From NCBI GenBank assembly GCA_012295275.1, contig CM022679.1, positions 19,348,342 through 19,408,341 on the forward strand: 60,000 bases of DNA, in the 5' to 3' direction. Source of the DNA: Chrysomallon squamiferum. Lineage: Eukaryota; Mollusca; Gastropoda; Neomphalida; Peltospiridae. Every line of letters starts with the position of its first letter. Position 1 is the stretch's first letter. Made by a program: the position numbers and the translations under genes. A model generated the notes under the pieces. That model did no database searches. It was given only the letters and a program-made list of their open reading frames with translations, and was not told the origin of the DNA. Positions 26,870 to 40,163 of the stretch are shown one piece after another.

Positions 26870-29800
26870 ATGTCTCATCGTACGTATTATATTTTTCTAA
26901 TAAAAAAATTATAGTGAGACGACTATAAATTGTAATTGTACTATTGAAATAATATTTGTACTCGACTCGTTTGGACATGTTTACAAATTACACTAACACT
27001 TACGGTTTAGATGTTACAAACTTAATCAAGTTAAAGTTACATGTAATGATGTATGCATCAGTGTATGTTTTATCGCTATGTAAATCATTTATATAACGGT
27101 AACATGGAGCATACAGGTAATATTTATTAAATGGTAGTGATGTAGCCATTATAGATACGTGACACTACTACTACTAGTATTAGTTAGTATTTATGATTAT
27201 AATGACAGTGACAATCCTGAGTTCAGTTATTTGTGTATTATCATTTATTGTATTATTTTGAATTTCTTGAAAGCAGTCACTCATTCACTGGCATTTCACT
27301 TACCAGTTTGACAGTGGCATGTCACTTTTAATCGAAGATTTTGCCAATGTGGATTATATGGCTGATTTTTACCTTATTAAATTTAGTAGGCAGTAGGTCT
27401 CATAGTTAAACTTTCATGAATATTTATTTTCACAAAAAAGTGTTCTTTGTATTTGTTTATTAGCCCTAAAAATGTCATTCATGTTTGTTTATTGGCTCTG
27501 AAAAGTGTCATTCATACTTGTTTATTGGTGCTAAAAAGTGCTGTTTGTATTTGTTTATTAGTGCCAGAAAGTGTCATTTGCTTGACAAACTGATCCATGC
27601 ACTGGCAAAAATAATTGAGGCAATATTGGAGTAATTATTGCCATATTTTATTTAGAATTTAGACAAATACGGATGGGCATTTTCTGAATTTAGGTCACAA
27701 GAGTGGCCCACAAAAAGGAACAGGGAGGGCTATTCCTGCATAGGGGAAACACTATATATACACTTTCACCGATTAAAAACTAAAGAAGTAAATGCTGTTT
27801 TTATTTATAAATTTTTAAAATTCTTATATTAATAAATTATTATAATTTAAATACAGATATCTGAATATATATAATTTCAGTGATAATGATGAGTGATCAG
27901 TAATCTTTGTATTTAATCATGTTTTACCATTCTTTTTTTTTTTTCTTTCTTTTTTTTAAGTTTATCTATATTTTAAGTAATGAGTTAATATTGTATATTT
28001 ATAGTATGGCAACACCCATATGTGAATGTATTCAAACACTTCAACATTTCAACATGGAAAAAATCCACCAAGGAAGGAGAAGTTGCAGCAGTCATGGTAT
28101 TTCATAATTAAATCCTTTTTTATATTTTTAATAAACAAAATAAAACAAAAATGTATCTGCTTTATGCACATTAATATTCAAACTAATATATTGCACAACT
28201 AATAACAAGATATTTTTAATATAATCTATCTCATGATGCATATTAAATGTAATTATATTGATAATTAAACCACATAACTGGATTCTGTGTATGTGTGAGT
28301 GTGTGTGCAGGAGAAAATAAATATGTAGTTAATACTGTAAAAAGTAATAAAATATATTTAATTTACAGGACAAGTCAGTAAAGGGGACTGTCTACTGCAT
28401 CAGTGGATCAATTCCAGCAGGCAATTACATTCAGCTGCCAAAAACTGGTTCCCAGAGTCTTAGTTTGACAGGACGTTACCTTTATCTTCTGTTCCGACCA
28501 GTTCCCTCAAAATATTTTGTTGCACACATTGATGTGGCAACACAGGACAATTTAATTGTAAGAATATCATTTTCAAACCTGTTTAAAGAGTTTAAATCAA
28601 CTTCAACATGGCTCCAGTTTCCTTTTGTCTGTAATATTTCTGGAGGATCTGTGCATGCTTATGCAGCTGTTGGCAGTCGAGGTAATATGCTTGGTAATAA
28701 AAACATAACACTTAGTTATTCATTTATTTTATCATTGTGTTTTAAAATGTTCCTGTGAAACAGTGAAATAATGGCTTGAAATCAATGACAATATTTTCAT
28801 CTTACTGTTGTATTTGTGTCTGATATCCACTCTCTGCTAATGAAAACAATACAACAATAAAATATTGCATTCTGGCCTTTTAATGGATTTTATTCCTTTG
28901 GAGCTGTAGAAAATATATTTTCAAGAATCACACGATATTCCTATTTTTAATTTTGTTTTTAAATTAAAAAATAATTATTGTGTTTTTGTTTGTCTTTCTT
29001 TTTCTTAAATTTGTTTTATTTAATTTCAGATCTCACTGGACCTGCTCCTCTCTCAGCCAGATGGACAGTGTTATGTCTTGACCTGCAGTATATACTGTCA
29101 ATGTATCTCAACAGGAAATACTCATACATAAAGAGCATCCGGCTCTGTGCTAATATGTTGGTTAAGAACATTATTACCAGTGATTTATTGTATGATCCAG
29201 GTAATTATTTTTTAGTTATTCTTAGATTTTTAGATCTTTGAAGACAGGAAAGGAACAATGCTTACCAATCTTGAAATCTATCATTAATCCAGATAAAAAT
29301 ATATAGCAACACAAGTAGCTTTCCTTTTTTTTATGTGTAGTAATTTCCTGGACATTTTGTTATGGACAGAATATTTTTTCAAGTGTCAGATAGGTCTGTT
29401 CATCTATTTGTATTTTATTTTTAATTATTATTTCCAATTTCATTTGATTCAGGAATAACCTTCGAAGAGTCCAAAAAGGGACTAACCTCACAAGGAGTTA
29501 TGCCCTTGCCTAGAGAAATGGCATTTCCATTGTTGAAGGGAGACAACTGGCATGATCATTATGATCTGATAAGGTATCTGCAAAAATAGTGTTATATCTC
29601 AATTGTCTGTGATAGCAAATATAGCAGAAATGCATTTTTATAAATTTCTGTAATCTTCAAAATATAATAGATGTTGAACATAATATATATAAAATTTATT
29701 ATTGTAAATTTTCTTTTATCTGATTTAATTTCTTTTTCTTCTTTTTTTCTTTTTGTTTTTCTTTTAAAGATTTCCTAGTGAAAATAGTAACAAGATGAAA

Positions 29801-30629
29801 CCTTTTGATTCCATACAGTTTACTGGTAATCACACCTCAGCAGGTACTGAATAATGTGAACATGATTGTGACTGTTTTAAAAAAAATATATTGTGCTAAA
29901 TTAGTAAAATGCTTGTTAATATTTTTTTATATATTAGGCAGTGCTTCATTTCAAACTTTATTTGTCTTAACTTTAACTATGTTGGGCCTCACATCATTTT
30001 TAATTTTTTCTTAAAATTAGATTTATTACTATTTTCATCTTTATTTTTCAGTGGTTTAATGTTCATTCACATTTATAATTATATTGTATCTTGTATTTTT
30101 TGTTTACTGTTACAGGGCTTTCAAATTAATTTTGTAGCTGAAGTAATCACCATTTGCTGGGGCTTCTACACAAGCTATTTTTCTTTCAGTAATAATAAAA
30201 AAAATGTGTGTGTTTGTGTATCTATACACACCCTCACACATTTTTGAGGGTACAGGATAAAAGTAAGCCAATGGGCAGCAGTGGCAAAAAAAAAAATAAA
30301 AAAAAATAATTGAATACAATATATTTATAATATATAGAGCCAAATTGATGAAACAAACCCTGTTTAGTACTGCATAAACACGCTGTTTTTGTTATGTATT
30401 AGTGCAGATGTTAATTTTTATATTTGCTAAGTTTCAAAAACAAGATATATTTCCAGCAGAAATATTTCTGTATACTGATAATCATTACTTTTTGTGGAAG
30501 AACATAACTCAGAAAAAACTTGTGAAAACTGGATAAGAAGTCATATAAAAGAAGAAAGTCATGAGATAGAAGAAGAAGAAAAATCATCAAATGAAACATT
30601 GTCAAGAGAAAGGACATGGTTAAAAGTTT

Positions 30630-30660
<31 letters not shown>

Positions 30661-31742
30661 CTTTTTTTTATTCTATTCTTTGAATTAGATCAATAATATT
30701 AAAAATAAAAGCATTTTCAATTTCACAAGTTTTGAATTGTATTAATACCCTTGGAAAATGTTCATAGTACATCCAATTTTTTTAATTTAAAATTCTGACC
30801 TGTGTAGATCTGAGATCCACATGCAGTTATGACACTTATTCTTGGATGCATTGTGCCATCAGTTCCACACAGTGTGTTTATGTCACGGGGAAAAATTATG
30901 GTTCAAGCTAATTTTTCTAATCCTCCTACACAGAAGCAGTTTGAAAGCCCTGCTGATAGTAATTATTTATTTTTAATAAAATTATATTTATAATAATTAA
31001 ATTCAGATTTTTTATGGTGTTTTTAATATATGAAATGGTTAATGTATTAAATAACATTTTCTTATGATATGAATATAATATATATATTTTATATAATTTT
31101 GTTTCAAGATGAATCAGCAATATTAAATCCAAAAAGGGTTCCAGTAAAAACTGTAGATGTCAGCAAGTGTGTCTCAGAGAGGGTTTCTATGATACACAAA
31201 CTCACCAGTCCAAAAGTGGTTAGTTCATTACAAATTAAAAGGCAACATTTGTATTAAAATGTTCTCTAACACAGTGGGAAAATTATAACATTTAAAAAAT
31301 CAAACACAAAAACCCTTTAAATATTCATCAATAATTAAATTGTTATGTAAATTTTGTTTGTAATTTAATCTAAAGACAGTACAGTTAATTAGTATTTTAG
31401 AAACCTCAGTTTTTATTTTTTATTGTCTGACTGGTAATATTGATAGTATTAATTAAATCTGTTAATTTGTTCTGAATTTCTATTTCATATACTTAAGATG
31501 TATTTTTGTTTTCTGTTAGTTTATTTATTTATTATAGAAAGTGCAAAAGCGTAAACTTATCACTACTGAGCTGCCAGAAATTGGACTGGAAAATCTTTCT
31601 ATGTCACACAGTGCAGACAGAGAAGTACATGTCTTCGCTCATCCAGATTTGCCAAAGGATCAAAGAGTAATATGGCTTTACTCATCTGCTTTACTTTTAA
31701 TTTATTAACTATCATTTTTATATTACTAATTGTTAACTTCAT

Positions 31743-31781
<39 letters not shown>

Positions 31782-34700
31782 TTCATTCATTCATTCATTC
31801 ATATTTGTTCTTTTATTAATTTCCTTTATTTTAATAATAAATGACTAAAGTCTGATATGTTATAACAAAAAGAAAATAAATTTAAAAATTCTGTGGTTTT
31901 ACATTTGCATTACAGATGGTAATAAACCACCTATTTCTCTTTGTTTTGGACATGATGTTATAGTCAGAGCAGTAATTTAATGTATTACAATGAATTGTTA
32001 AAATCATTTTCTTATATTTTTAAATAATAAAAACTATCATACCTTTAATGCAGAATGGCATGGAAAACATTCCTGGATATGAAAAGCTTTTGTTGAATAA
32101 AACCAACTGCAGGGTGAGTGGTCAAGCTAATGATATATTATTAATTATTTTATTGGAATTCTACTTAATCATAATTAAAGTGCATTATATTATTTTAAAG
32201 TGTTTCATCTTTGTTTTTACAGATTATTGTTAATGAAAGAAAAATGAAGTGAAAAATAATAATTCAAATGATTAGAAATTATTTTTTATTTTCAACATTG
32301 TTTCAATTATAGACCTTGGAACCAGATCCTATTTTGAAATTAAGTCGGATAGTTGGATTTGGTGGAAGCACATACAGAGAGGTTTGTTTTCTGTAATTTT
32401 TTATTGTCAGTTTCCATATACATTAAAAAGATAACACCAGATTATTAATTGTATTAAATATAATTTAAAAAAAAAAAAAAAAAAATATATATGTAGATTA
32501 GCTTAGAAATTTCACTTCAGTAATACATTCAAAGAATTTAACAGTTTAACCATTATATTATTAGATACATAATATAAAAACAAATATAAAATAATTTGAA
32601 TTTGTTTTTAAATATTAGGTCTTTATCTTAAATTTTTAAGGCTCTTTGGACAGCTGATGGTTCCACCATTGTCTATCCTTGTCATTCTGTCTTGGTTGCC
32701 ATGAAAATCAGCAATGGTCATCAGAGGTTCTTTCTTGGACATACAGATAAAGTAAATATAGCTAGCTAAGCAATGTTATTTTATAATTTTTATATGTTTT
32801 TTTGTTGTTGTTACTTTTTTGATGGTTTTCCTATCTTTTCATTTCTTTTTTTGATTCCTATTTTCATTCTTTACAACACACATGTATTAAGAAGGTGAAT
32901 TTTTCAGTTATTAAAAACATTTCTTTAAAAATTGTTATTTTTTAATTACTAGATATCATGTTTGTCCATGAACAATGGTTCTTCTCTGGTTGCATCAGGA
33001 CAGACAGGTCAGATGAGTGTAGTACGAATTTGGAAGTTCCGAACTGGCGAGTGTTTGACAATGTGCAAAACACATGTGCATTCACTCAGTTGTCTCAGGT
33101 TTGTGAGCTTAAAAACTTAATGTTGAAAATGTCATGGAAACTCTCCTTAAAATATAGCATAATGAATATTTAATTACAGCTTTAAATTCGATCTCTTCAG
33201 TGAGATCACTGAAATGTAAAATTGGGAATCACCATCTTCTTTTGGTTAATTTCCTATTAAAAATATTTATTTATTTCACAGTTTTTCTCAAAAAGGAAAT
33301 GTTTTGTGCGGTGTTGGAAAAGATGGACATGGCAAAAATGTGAGTGTTCTTGTATCATTTTCATATTTTGTACCAGTTTTTGGTGTGCACTAGTGTTATA
33401 TATTTACTTGAATTTCAGAAGAAAGCAATTATACCCTGGAATATTACTGAACATGATATTATTTTTTACCTGTGTTTATATAATTTAATGTAAATTAATA
33501 AAAGAAATAATAGTATATAGGTATACAGATTGATAATAATGAATTTCTATGTTATGCTGATGTAAATATATATTTAAAAACAAATTATTTATATTTTTTC
33601 TTACATTTAGATGATAGTTATATGGAATACATCAAGAGTTGCTAAAAGTCGTGAAGTGTCCGTGATTGCAAAGGCTCATACAGATGTTGACATTGTTCAG
33701 ATGAAAATTGCAGCTTTTGATGATACAAGGTTATTGGTTTATTCAAAGTCATCTTTAATACAGCAGCTTTAATAAGCACTGTTTTGAATTGAAATTGAAG
33801 AAATTCCATATTTAAAAACGTAATATTTTGAGAAAAGTTTTAAAGAATATATTATTTTCTGAATAACACTATTTGAATTATTACTTTCAGAATGGTATCA
33901 TGTGGGAGAGATAATGTTCGCTTGTGGCGAGTTAAAGAAGGCAGTCTGAGGTCTGCTCCAGTATCACTGGGTGAATACAACAACATTGAGTTCACTGATG
34001 TTAGCTTTGATGTTGGTTATCGTCCTTCTCAGGACTTGGAGGCTAGATCAATGTAAGAACAACGTGTGACTCTCTTTCAGCTCTGATTTAAACTATTAAC
34101 AAATCTCATATCTAGTTTTTCATTCATTACCGTTTTCTTGTTTATTTAATTAAAAATCCTTGGAAATTGTTAGAGATATAAAAATTGTTTCTACAATTTC
34201 TGGAAAATCAAAGTAAATAATTTGTTTAGTTTATATATTTAATTATAATTGTTATGGTTTCCTCTGTATAGATCTTAATATGTAATGGTTTAATGGAAAT
34301 AAAACAATAATATTCTATACATATTTATACTGATGACTGTTGCTGTTGTTCAGATATGCATGCAGTCGCTCGGGCCATGTTTTTGAGATTGATTACCAAA
34401 AGGTTTCCATTCGTCATGTGAGACGTCTGCTTCCTACAGAGAAAAAGTCATCAAGAGAAAAAGAAGTGTTAAAAGCAGGTAATTTGTGTTTTCAGTATTG
34501 AATAAATACTATGTAATCTTCTATATTTTAAACAAAAACTAAATTAAATCATGGATAAAGTTGGTTCCTTTTTAAAGTAATAAACATTTATTTTTTCTTC
34601 TCATAATTAATTTTAATGTTTAAAATTATTATCAGAATATAATGGAGACTCAATGTAATAAAAAAAAATCCTTTTATTTATGTATTTCTTTTATTATTTT

Positions 34701-37700
34701 ATTTTTAGGTCTTGGTATTGGTATCAACAGTCTGTGTGTAAATGAAACATTTTGTGTGACAGGTTCTGATGATGGTTTCTTGAGACTGTGGCCATTAGAT
34801 TTTGCTAATGTGTACCTAGAAGCAGGTAAATTACTACTCAGGTATAAGTATTGTTTTATTTGTGGTTTTAGTAAACTTAATTTTTTTATTTTCTGTGTCT
34901 TTAAATTATTATGTCAAGAAAAGAAAATGTTTTCAAAGTTTGCTTATGGTGCAGGTAAACAAAGAAACATTTTTTTGTAAATAAGTAATAATTAGTATAG
35001 AATGTTGTTAAGACATAATATGCAGATTATTACATTTATGTATATTATTTTTCAGAACATGAGGGTCCAGTTACTGCTGTAGATATGTCACCAGATGGAC
35101 TCAAAATACTAGCAGGAACCTCAGTGGTATGAATTCTTAATTTAAATAATAGATTTACTTCTTATTTTAATTTATTAGATTGGAAATGTTTTATAATATA
35201 GTTATATTATTCTGAGTTACTCCATAATATAATTGAAAATTGTAATTAGTTTCCAACTTAGATTGATAGATCTAATATTTGTTGTAATATTTAATATAAT
35301 ATTTTAATTAAGGGCAATCTTGGAGTACTGGATGTGTCAACAAGAGCATATACAACCACAATGAGATCACACACAGCCAGTATCCGAGGAGTAGCTGTTG
35401 ATCCTTACAGAAAACATATAGCAACAGTCTCAGAGGATCATTCTATCAGAGTTTGGGATGCTGAAACCCTACAACAGGTTTGTTTCATCTTTAATAATGG
35501 TAATGATTTGGCTGAATATAACTTGTTTGGCAACATTTATAAAGTTAGTATTTTTTAGCTTAAGGTTCTCTGTTGTATAATATTCAGTGCAATACCTTGA
35601 AATCTTAGTGTGTGAAAATTTAAAAACCTGCATATATGTTTTTTGTTTTAAAGTTATATGACTTCAGCACACCTCATGAATGTCCCTGTGCTATCAGCTA
35701 CCATCCATCACGACAGATATTTGCTTGTGGTTTTGAAAATGGCGTGGTGCGAGTATTTAATGTACAGACAACAAGTATGATTACAGAACACAAGTGAGTA
35801 ACTGAAGTTTTATCTAACTTCTTATAATCTGCTTCTGTTCTGATGCTTTTTTTTTTTTTTGATTTTTTTTATACAAATAATAAATTTGAAAATCATTTTT
35901 ATTTTGTCAACAAAATTTATTTTTGTATAATTATCCAGCACAAGTATTTATAGTATTTTACACATTAGTGAATAGGTTTTTTTTCCCCCTTCTTTTTATT
36001 TATATAATCATTCATTATTTTCCATAGATTGCACAGAGGCAAAGTTACTGGTTTGATATACACACCTTCAGGTGACTACCTTTATAGTTCCTGTTCTCTG
36101 GGCTCTATTGCTGTTTATGATGCATCATCCAGTAATTACCATGTGATCCGTGCCCTTGCCAATACCATTGCAAGAGGTGAATGTCATGGGCCAGATGCCG
36201 TTGCAGTTAGCCCTGACAGCAGAAGAGTTGCATTTGTGGGACCTTCAGATTATACTGTCACAGTGGTGGATGCTAAATGTCTTGATGAGGTAAAGAACAG
36301 TCTTTTTATTTATTTTTTATTTTATACCTGTTAAGCATAATGTTTTATCCTTATTAATATAAATGTTACATTAATAAAATAATATTAACATTAATTATTT
36401 TATGAGTATTAAGACCAATTAATTAAGACTTTACTGAATTTTGTTTATTAGTATCCATATGGAAGAGATAGTTTTGGTAGTTTTCATTATTTTGGGATTT
36501 AAAAATAATATGGTTCAGTTACTTTTTTTTTATTTTTAAATTTTCTTGAAAGAAACTTTTATTTATGTAATAATTATAAGGTAATTTTCAGTATGTGTAT
36601 TTAATTTTTTTAGCCTAAATGTCATAAATATTAAACTTTATTTAGCTTCTGCGTGTTGACATTACAAACATGAATCCAACAGACAGTACTTGTTCTGCCC
36701 TTGATTCAGCAGTCAAAGTGAGCTTCACACCTAAATTAATTGGCCACCTCCTTGTAACAACATCCAACAACAAACTTCTAAAGCTAGATGCAAAAACTGG
36801 AAAGTTACTAGCAGAGGTAAATGATCATTTACCTTAAAATTAATCCATAAATTGTTGTTGTAATTAATATATTTAGTTAAGAATAATAAAAACTGTGCAA
36901 TAAAACTAAAATAGATATTTAATTGTAAATATTGACATGAAAATCATATACATTTTATTGAGCCTGACAGATGTCAGATTTTCTGATCCTCTTAACACTC
37001 ATTGTTTAAAAATGTTCACTGATTTGTCAATCACTTTAACAATATGAAAAATGTTAAACTGATAATAGTGGAATGTTTATTATTATTTTTAAAGTATATG
37101 TTTGATTTTTAAAACTCTTGCCTTTCCATGAAACAAAACATACTGAAGACATTAGAATAGATTTTATAAGTACTGACAATCATTTTAGGTTAGTGATATT
37201 CATCGCAGTGGCTGTTCTTCGCTAGCTATATCTGATAATGGAAAATACCTAGCCACTACTGGAGACAGGGTTGTTAAAATCTGGCAGTACAGCATGAATC
37301 TTGACATTAACTTCCAGGCAAGCTGAATCTTTCTTTTCTTATTCTTTCTTTTTGTTTTGGACTTTGCCTATATTTTGGTGAAAGGAGATACAGTTTAAAT
37401 AATTATTTGTTTGCTCATGATGTAGCTTTGATACATGTTTTTAATTTGCATGATTGTTATATTTAGACAGTATGCTTTCTAAATTACTGTTTTTAATTGA
37501 CAGGTTTTTATTGGCCATTCAGAAAAAATCAGTAAAATTCTGTTTACTCCAGATGGTCTAAACCTTCTTACAGCTGGAGAAGCTATTTATGTTTGGGATT
37601 TCTTAGCTGCAAGGCCTGCAACTCCAACAGAGTAAGATTTACTGAAAATGCCTCATTATAGTACCAAGCCTGTTATACCAAAGTACATTCATGTTTAATA

Positions 37701-38598
37701 CAAAATATTTTATTAGTTTCTTCTATTTTTCTTTTTTTCTTTTATTTTTTTTGTAGTGAATGGAATTAGTATGAGAATATTACATCAGATTTAAAAAATA
37801 ATTCAAAAGTGGTTAATGATAATGTTGAGATGTGTCATTTTGTTGTTGTCTTGTTTTTTTTCAGAGGAAGACATCCAGCTAAGTATGAAGAAAATTTTAT
37901 TGGTAAGTCATTATCTGGACTCTGATCTTAATTTTTCTCATGAACAGATTAACAGATTAATGATGTGTGGGAAAAAAGGTATTCTTGCCAAACCAGAGAA
38001 AGACTTAAAGAAGCATTTATTTCAGTTGGTTTAAATACTTTAAGAAAGATAAATTGGTTGTTTCAAATGTGTTTATCTAAATAAAATTTCTTGCAAAATA
38101 TTATGTCCTTTTTAATTTTAAATTTAGATGAAAATTTACAACTTCCAAATCTGAGTAAAAGTTTTGGAGGTTCTTACACAGATCTTCCAAGACATTCTCC
38201 ACCCAAGCCAGTCTGTCAAGCACCAGATGGATTTTTGGATGATCTCAGTTCAATCCATAAAGTTTCTACTGGTAGGTATATTCAACATTGTATTAATAAA
38301 CTGCAGTGAGTGGGGATCTTGCTGTACCTGCAAATAGAATTGCGTAGATCAGGCTTCAGCTTTAACCTGACCCTTAGTTTAGCTAAATCTTGCCAAATCC
38401 AAACTTGCAGAAACATATTTATCCAACTTTCGAAGAAATAAACTACTATAACAAACTTTCAGAATTGTATCATAATTATATTGCAGAATATTTCATAACC
38501 AATTTTTTAATGACAAATGGTTATTTTTATTTTGGGGTTTTTAAAATATTATAGTACCCCATTTCATGAACATCTCCAACCCAAACAAGTGTGTGTGC

Positions 38599-38639
<41 letters not shown>

Positions 38640-40108
38640 TGTGTGTGTGTGTATACACACACACACACATATGTATTTATACATCATTAAAACTGCTGGG
38701 GTTCTTCACAGACATGTGTTTCTAAAAATAACAAAGAAATTAGTGTCTATTTACATACTTCAAAAGAAATTATAATTTTTTTTTTTTTCAAATAATGTTT
38801 TTCATTCATATTTTGAAACAGCAGAAAAGTTACATAAAGGTTATATGAAAAGAATAGTTAATTTTTCCATGGTTTTCATTCTGTCATTCTGTAGTGTTTG
38901 TTTCTAAATACATATATATATATCTAATTTGGAATCTAGCAAAAATTGTTTTCAGGTAGCATATTTCCAAAGATGTTAGGATAGTACAATAAACATATAA
39001 TAAAAATAACAAATAAAGTTTTATAAACCAATTTCGAATTATTATGGCAATAAGGGTGATGTTATCCATTACTGTGCTATCTGTGTATATGCACTTCCTT
39101 TTGCCAAAAATCTAAAACATTTATTTGGAGAAGTATATTTTATTATGTACATTTTCTAAATGGTCATGTCCTAAACTGAAAAATGGTTTTGAGTAATCCA
39201 GTTTCGAATTTTTTTTACCAACTTACTCCTCTTAAAAGGGTTTGTTGAGTCTTTCTTGTTTTATGTTAAGATGCAGATGCAGAGTCAATAAAATCAGATT
39301 TAGGAGACTTCAAGGCATCAGATGATGAAACAGATAAAGAAATTCTTGGTCATAGTCTTGATGCAAAAGCATATTGTCAACCTCAACAACATCCAGTGCT
39401 GACTCCAGTGAAACCAGGACCACTGACTCCATCTCATTTGATAAAGAAAACAACTGCAGGAGAAAGTGTTCCTCCCAGTGTTCACAAACATTTCAGGCAG
39501 AGACACAAAGTATATTCCATTGCACAGGTAATTTTATTGTTAAAGCTTTTATCTCATGAGTGTGTCACATGGTTTTAAGTTTCATAATTAATGGGTTCAC
39601 ATAGATGATTATTTTGTTCACAGATGCTGAAATCAGAATGATATGCTTTCTTTCTCATATTCATAATCATTGTTTTCTCTTCAGCGAAGATACATAGCCC
39701 CACCCAACCAGGCGGGTTTGAAACTAAAATCTGTGATTGGTTACAATGGAAATGGAAGAAACAATATGGCATGGCATCCAGATTATGGTAAGATGCAATA
39801 ATTAATTGTTAACATTGTATAACATAGTATTTCCATGATAAGCAATAAAAGAATTACTATTTAAGTGATTTAAATGTTTTCTCTCTGCAGATATTTGAAT
39901 CATATCAAAGCTTTATTATTTTCTATTACTTTATATTTTTAATTTTTTCAGGTCTGTTTGCTTACACTAGTGGTTGTTTAGTTATTATTGAAGATCTAAA
40001 CAATGGTCAACAGAAACATATTCATGGTCGGTATTATTTAAATTTGATGGCTTTTAGGGAGATGTTGGGAAGGGTTCTTTCTTTTTAATAATAATAATAA
40101 TAATAATA

Positions 40109-40163
<55 letters not shown>

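Noticed and set aside
28014-28107. ATG-initiated frame at the start of WDR90 exon 2
   Set aside because: It gives no homology, while the other frame gives the conserved WQHP start of WDR90.
29805-30343. Overlapping open frames in WDR90 intron 6
   Set aside because: They are hydrophobic, low-complexity translations of AT-rich DNA, and the flanking exons join without them.
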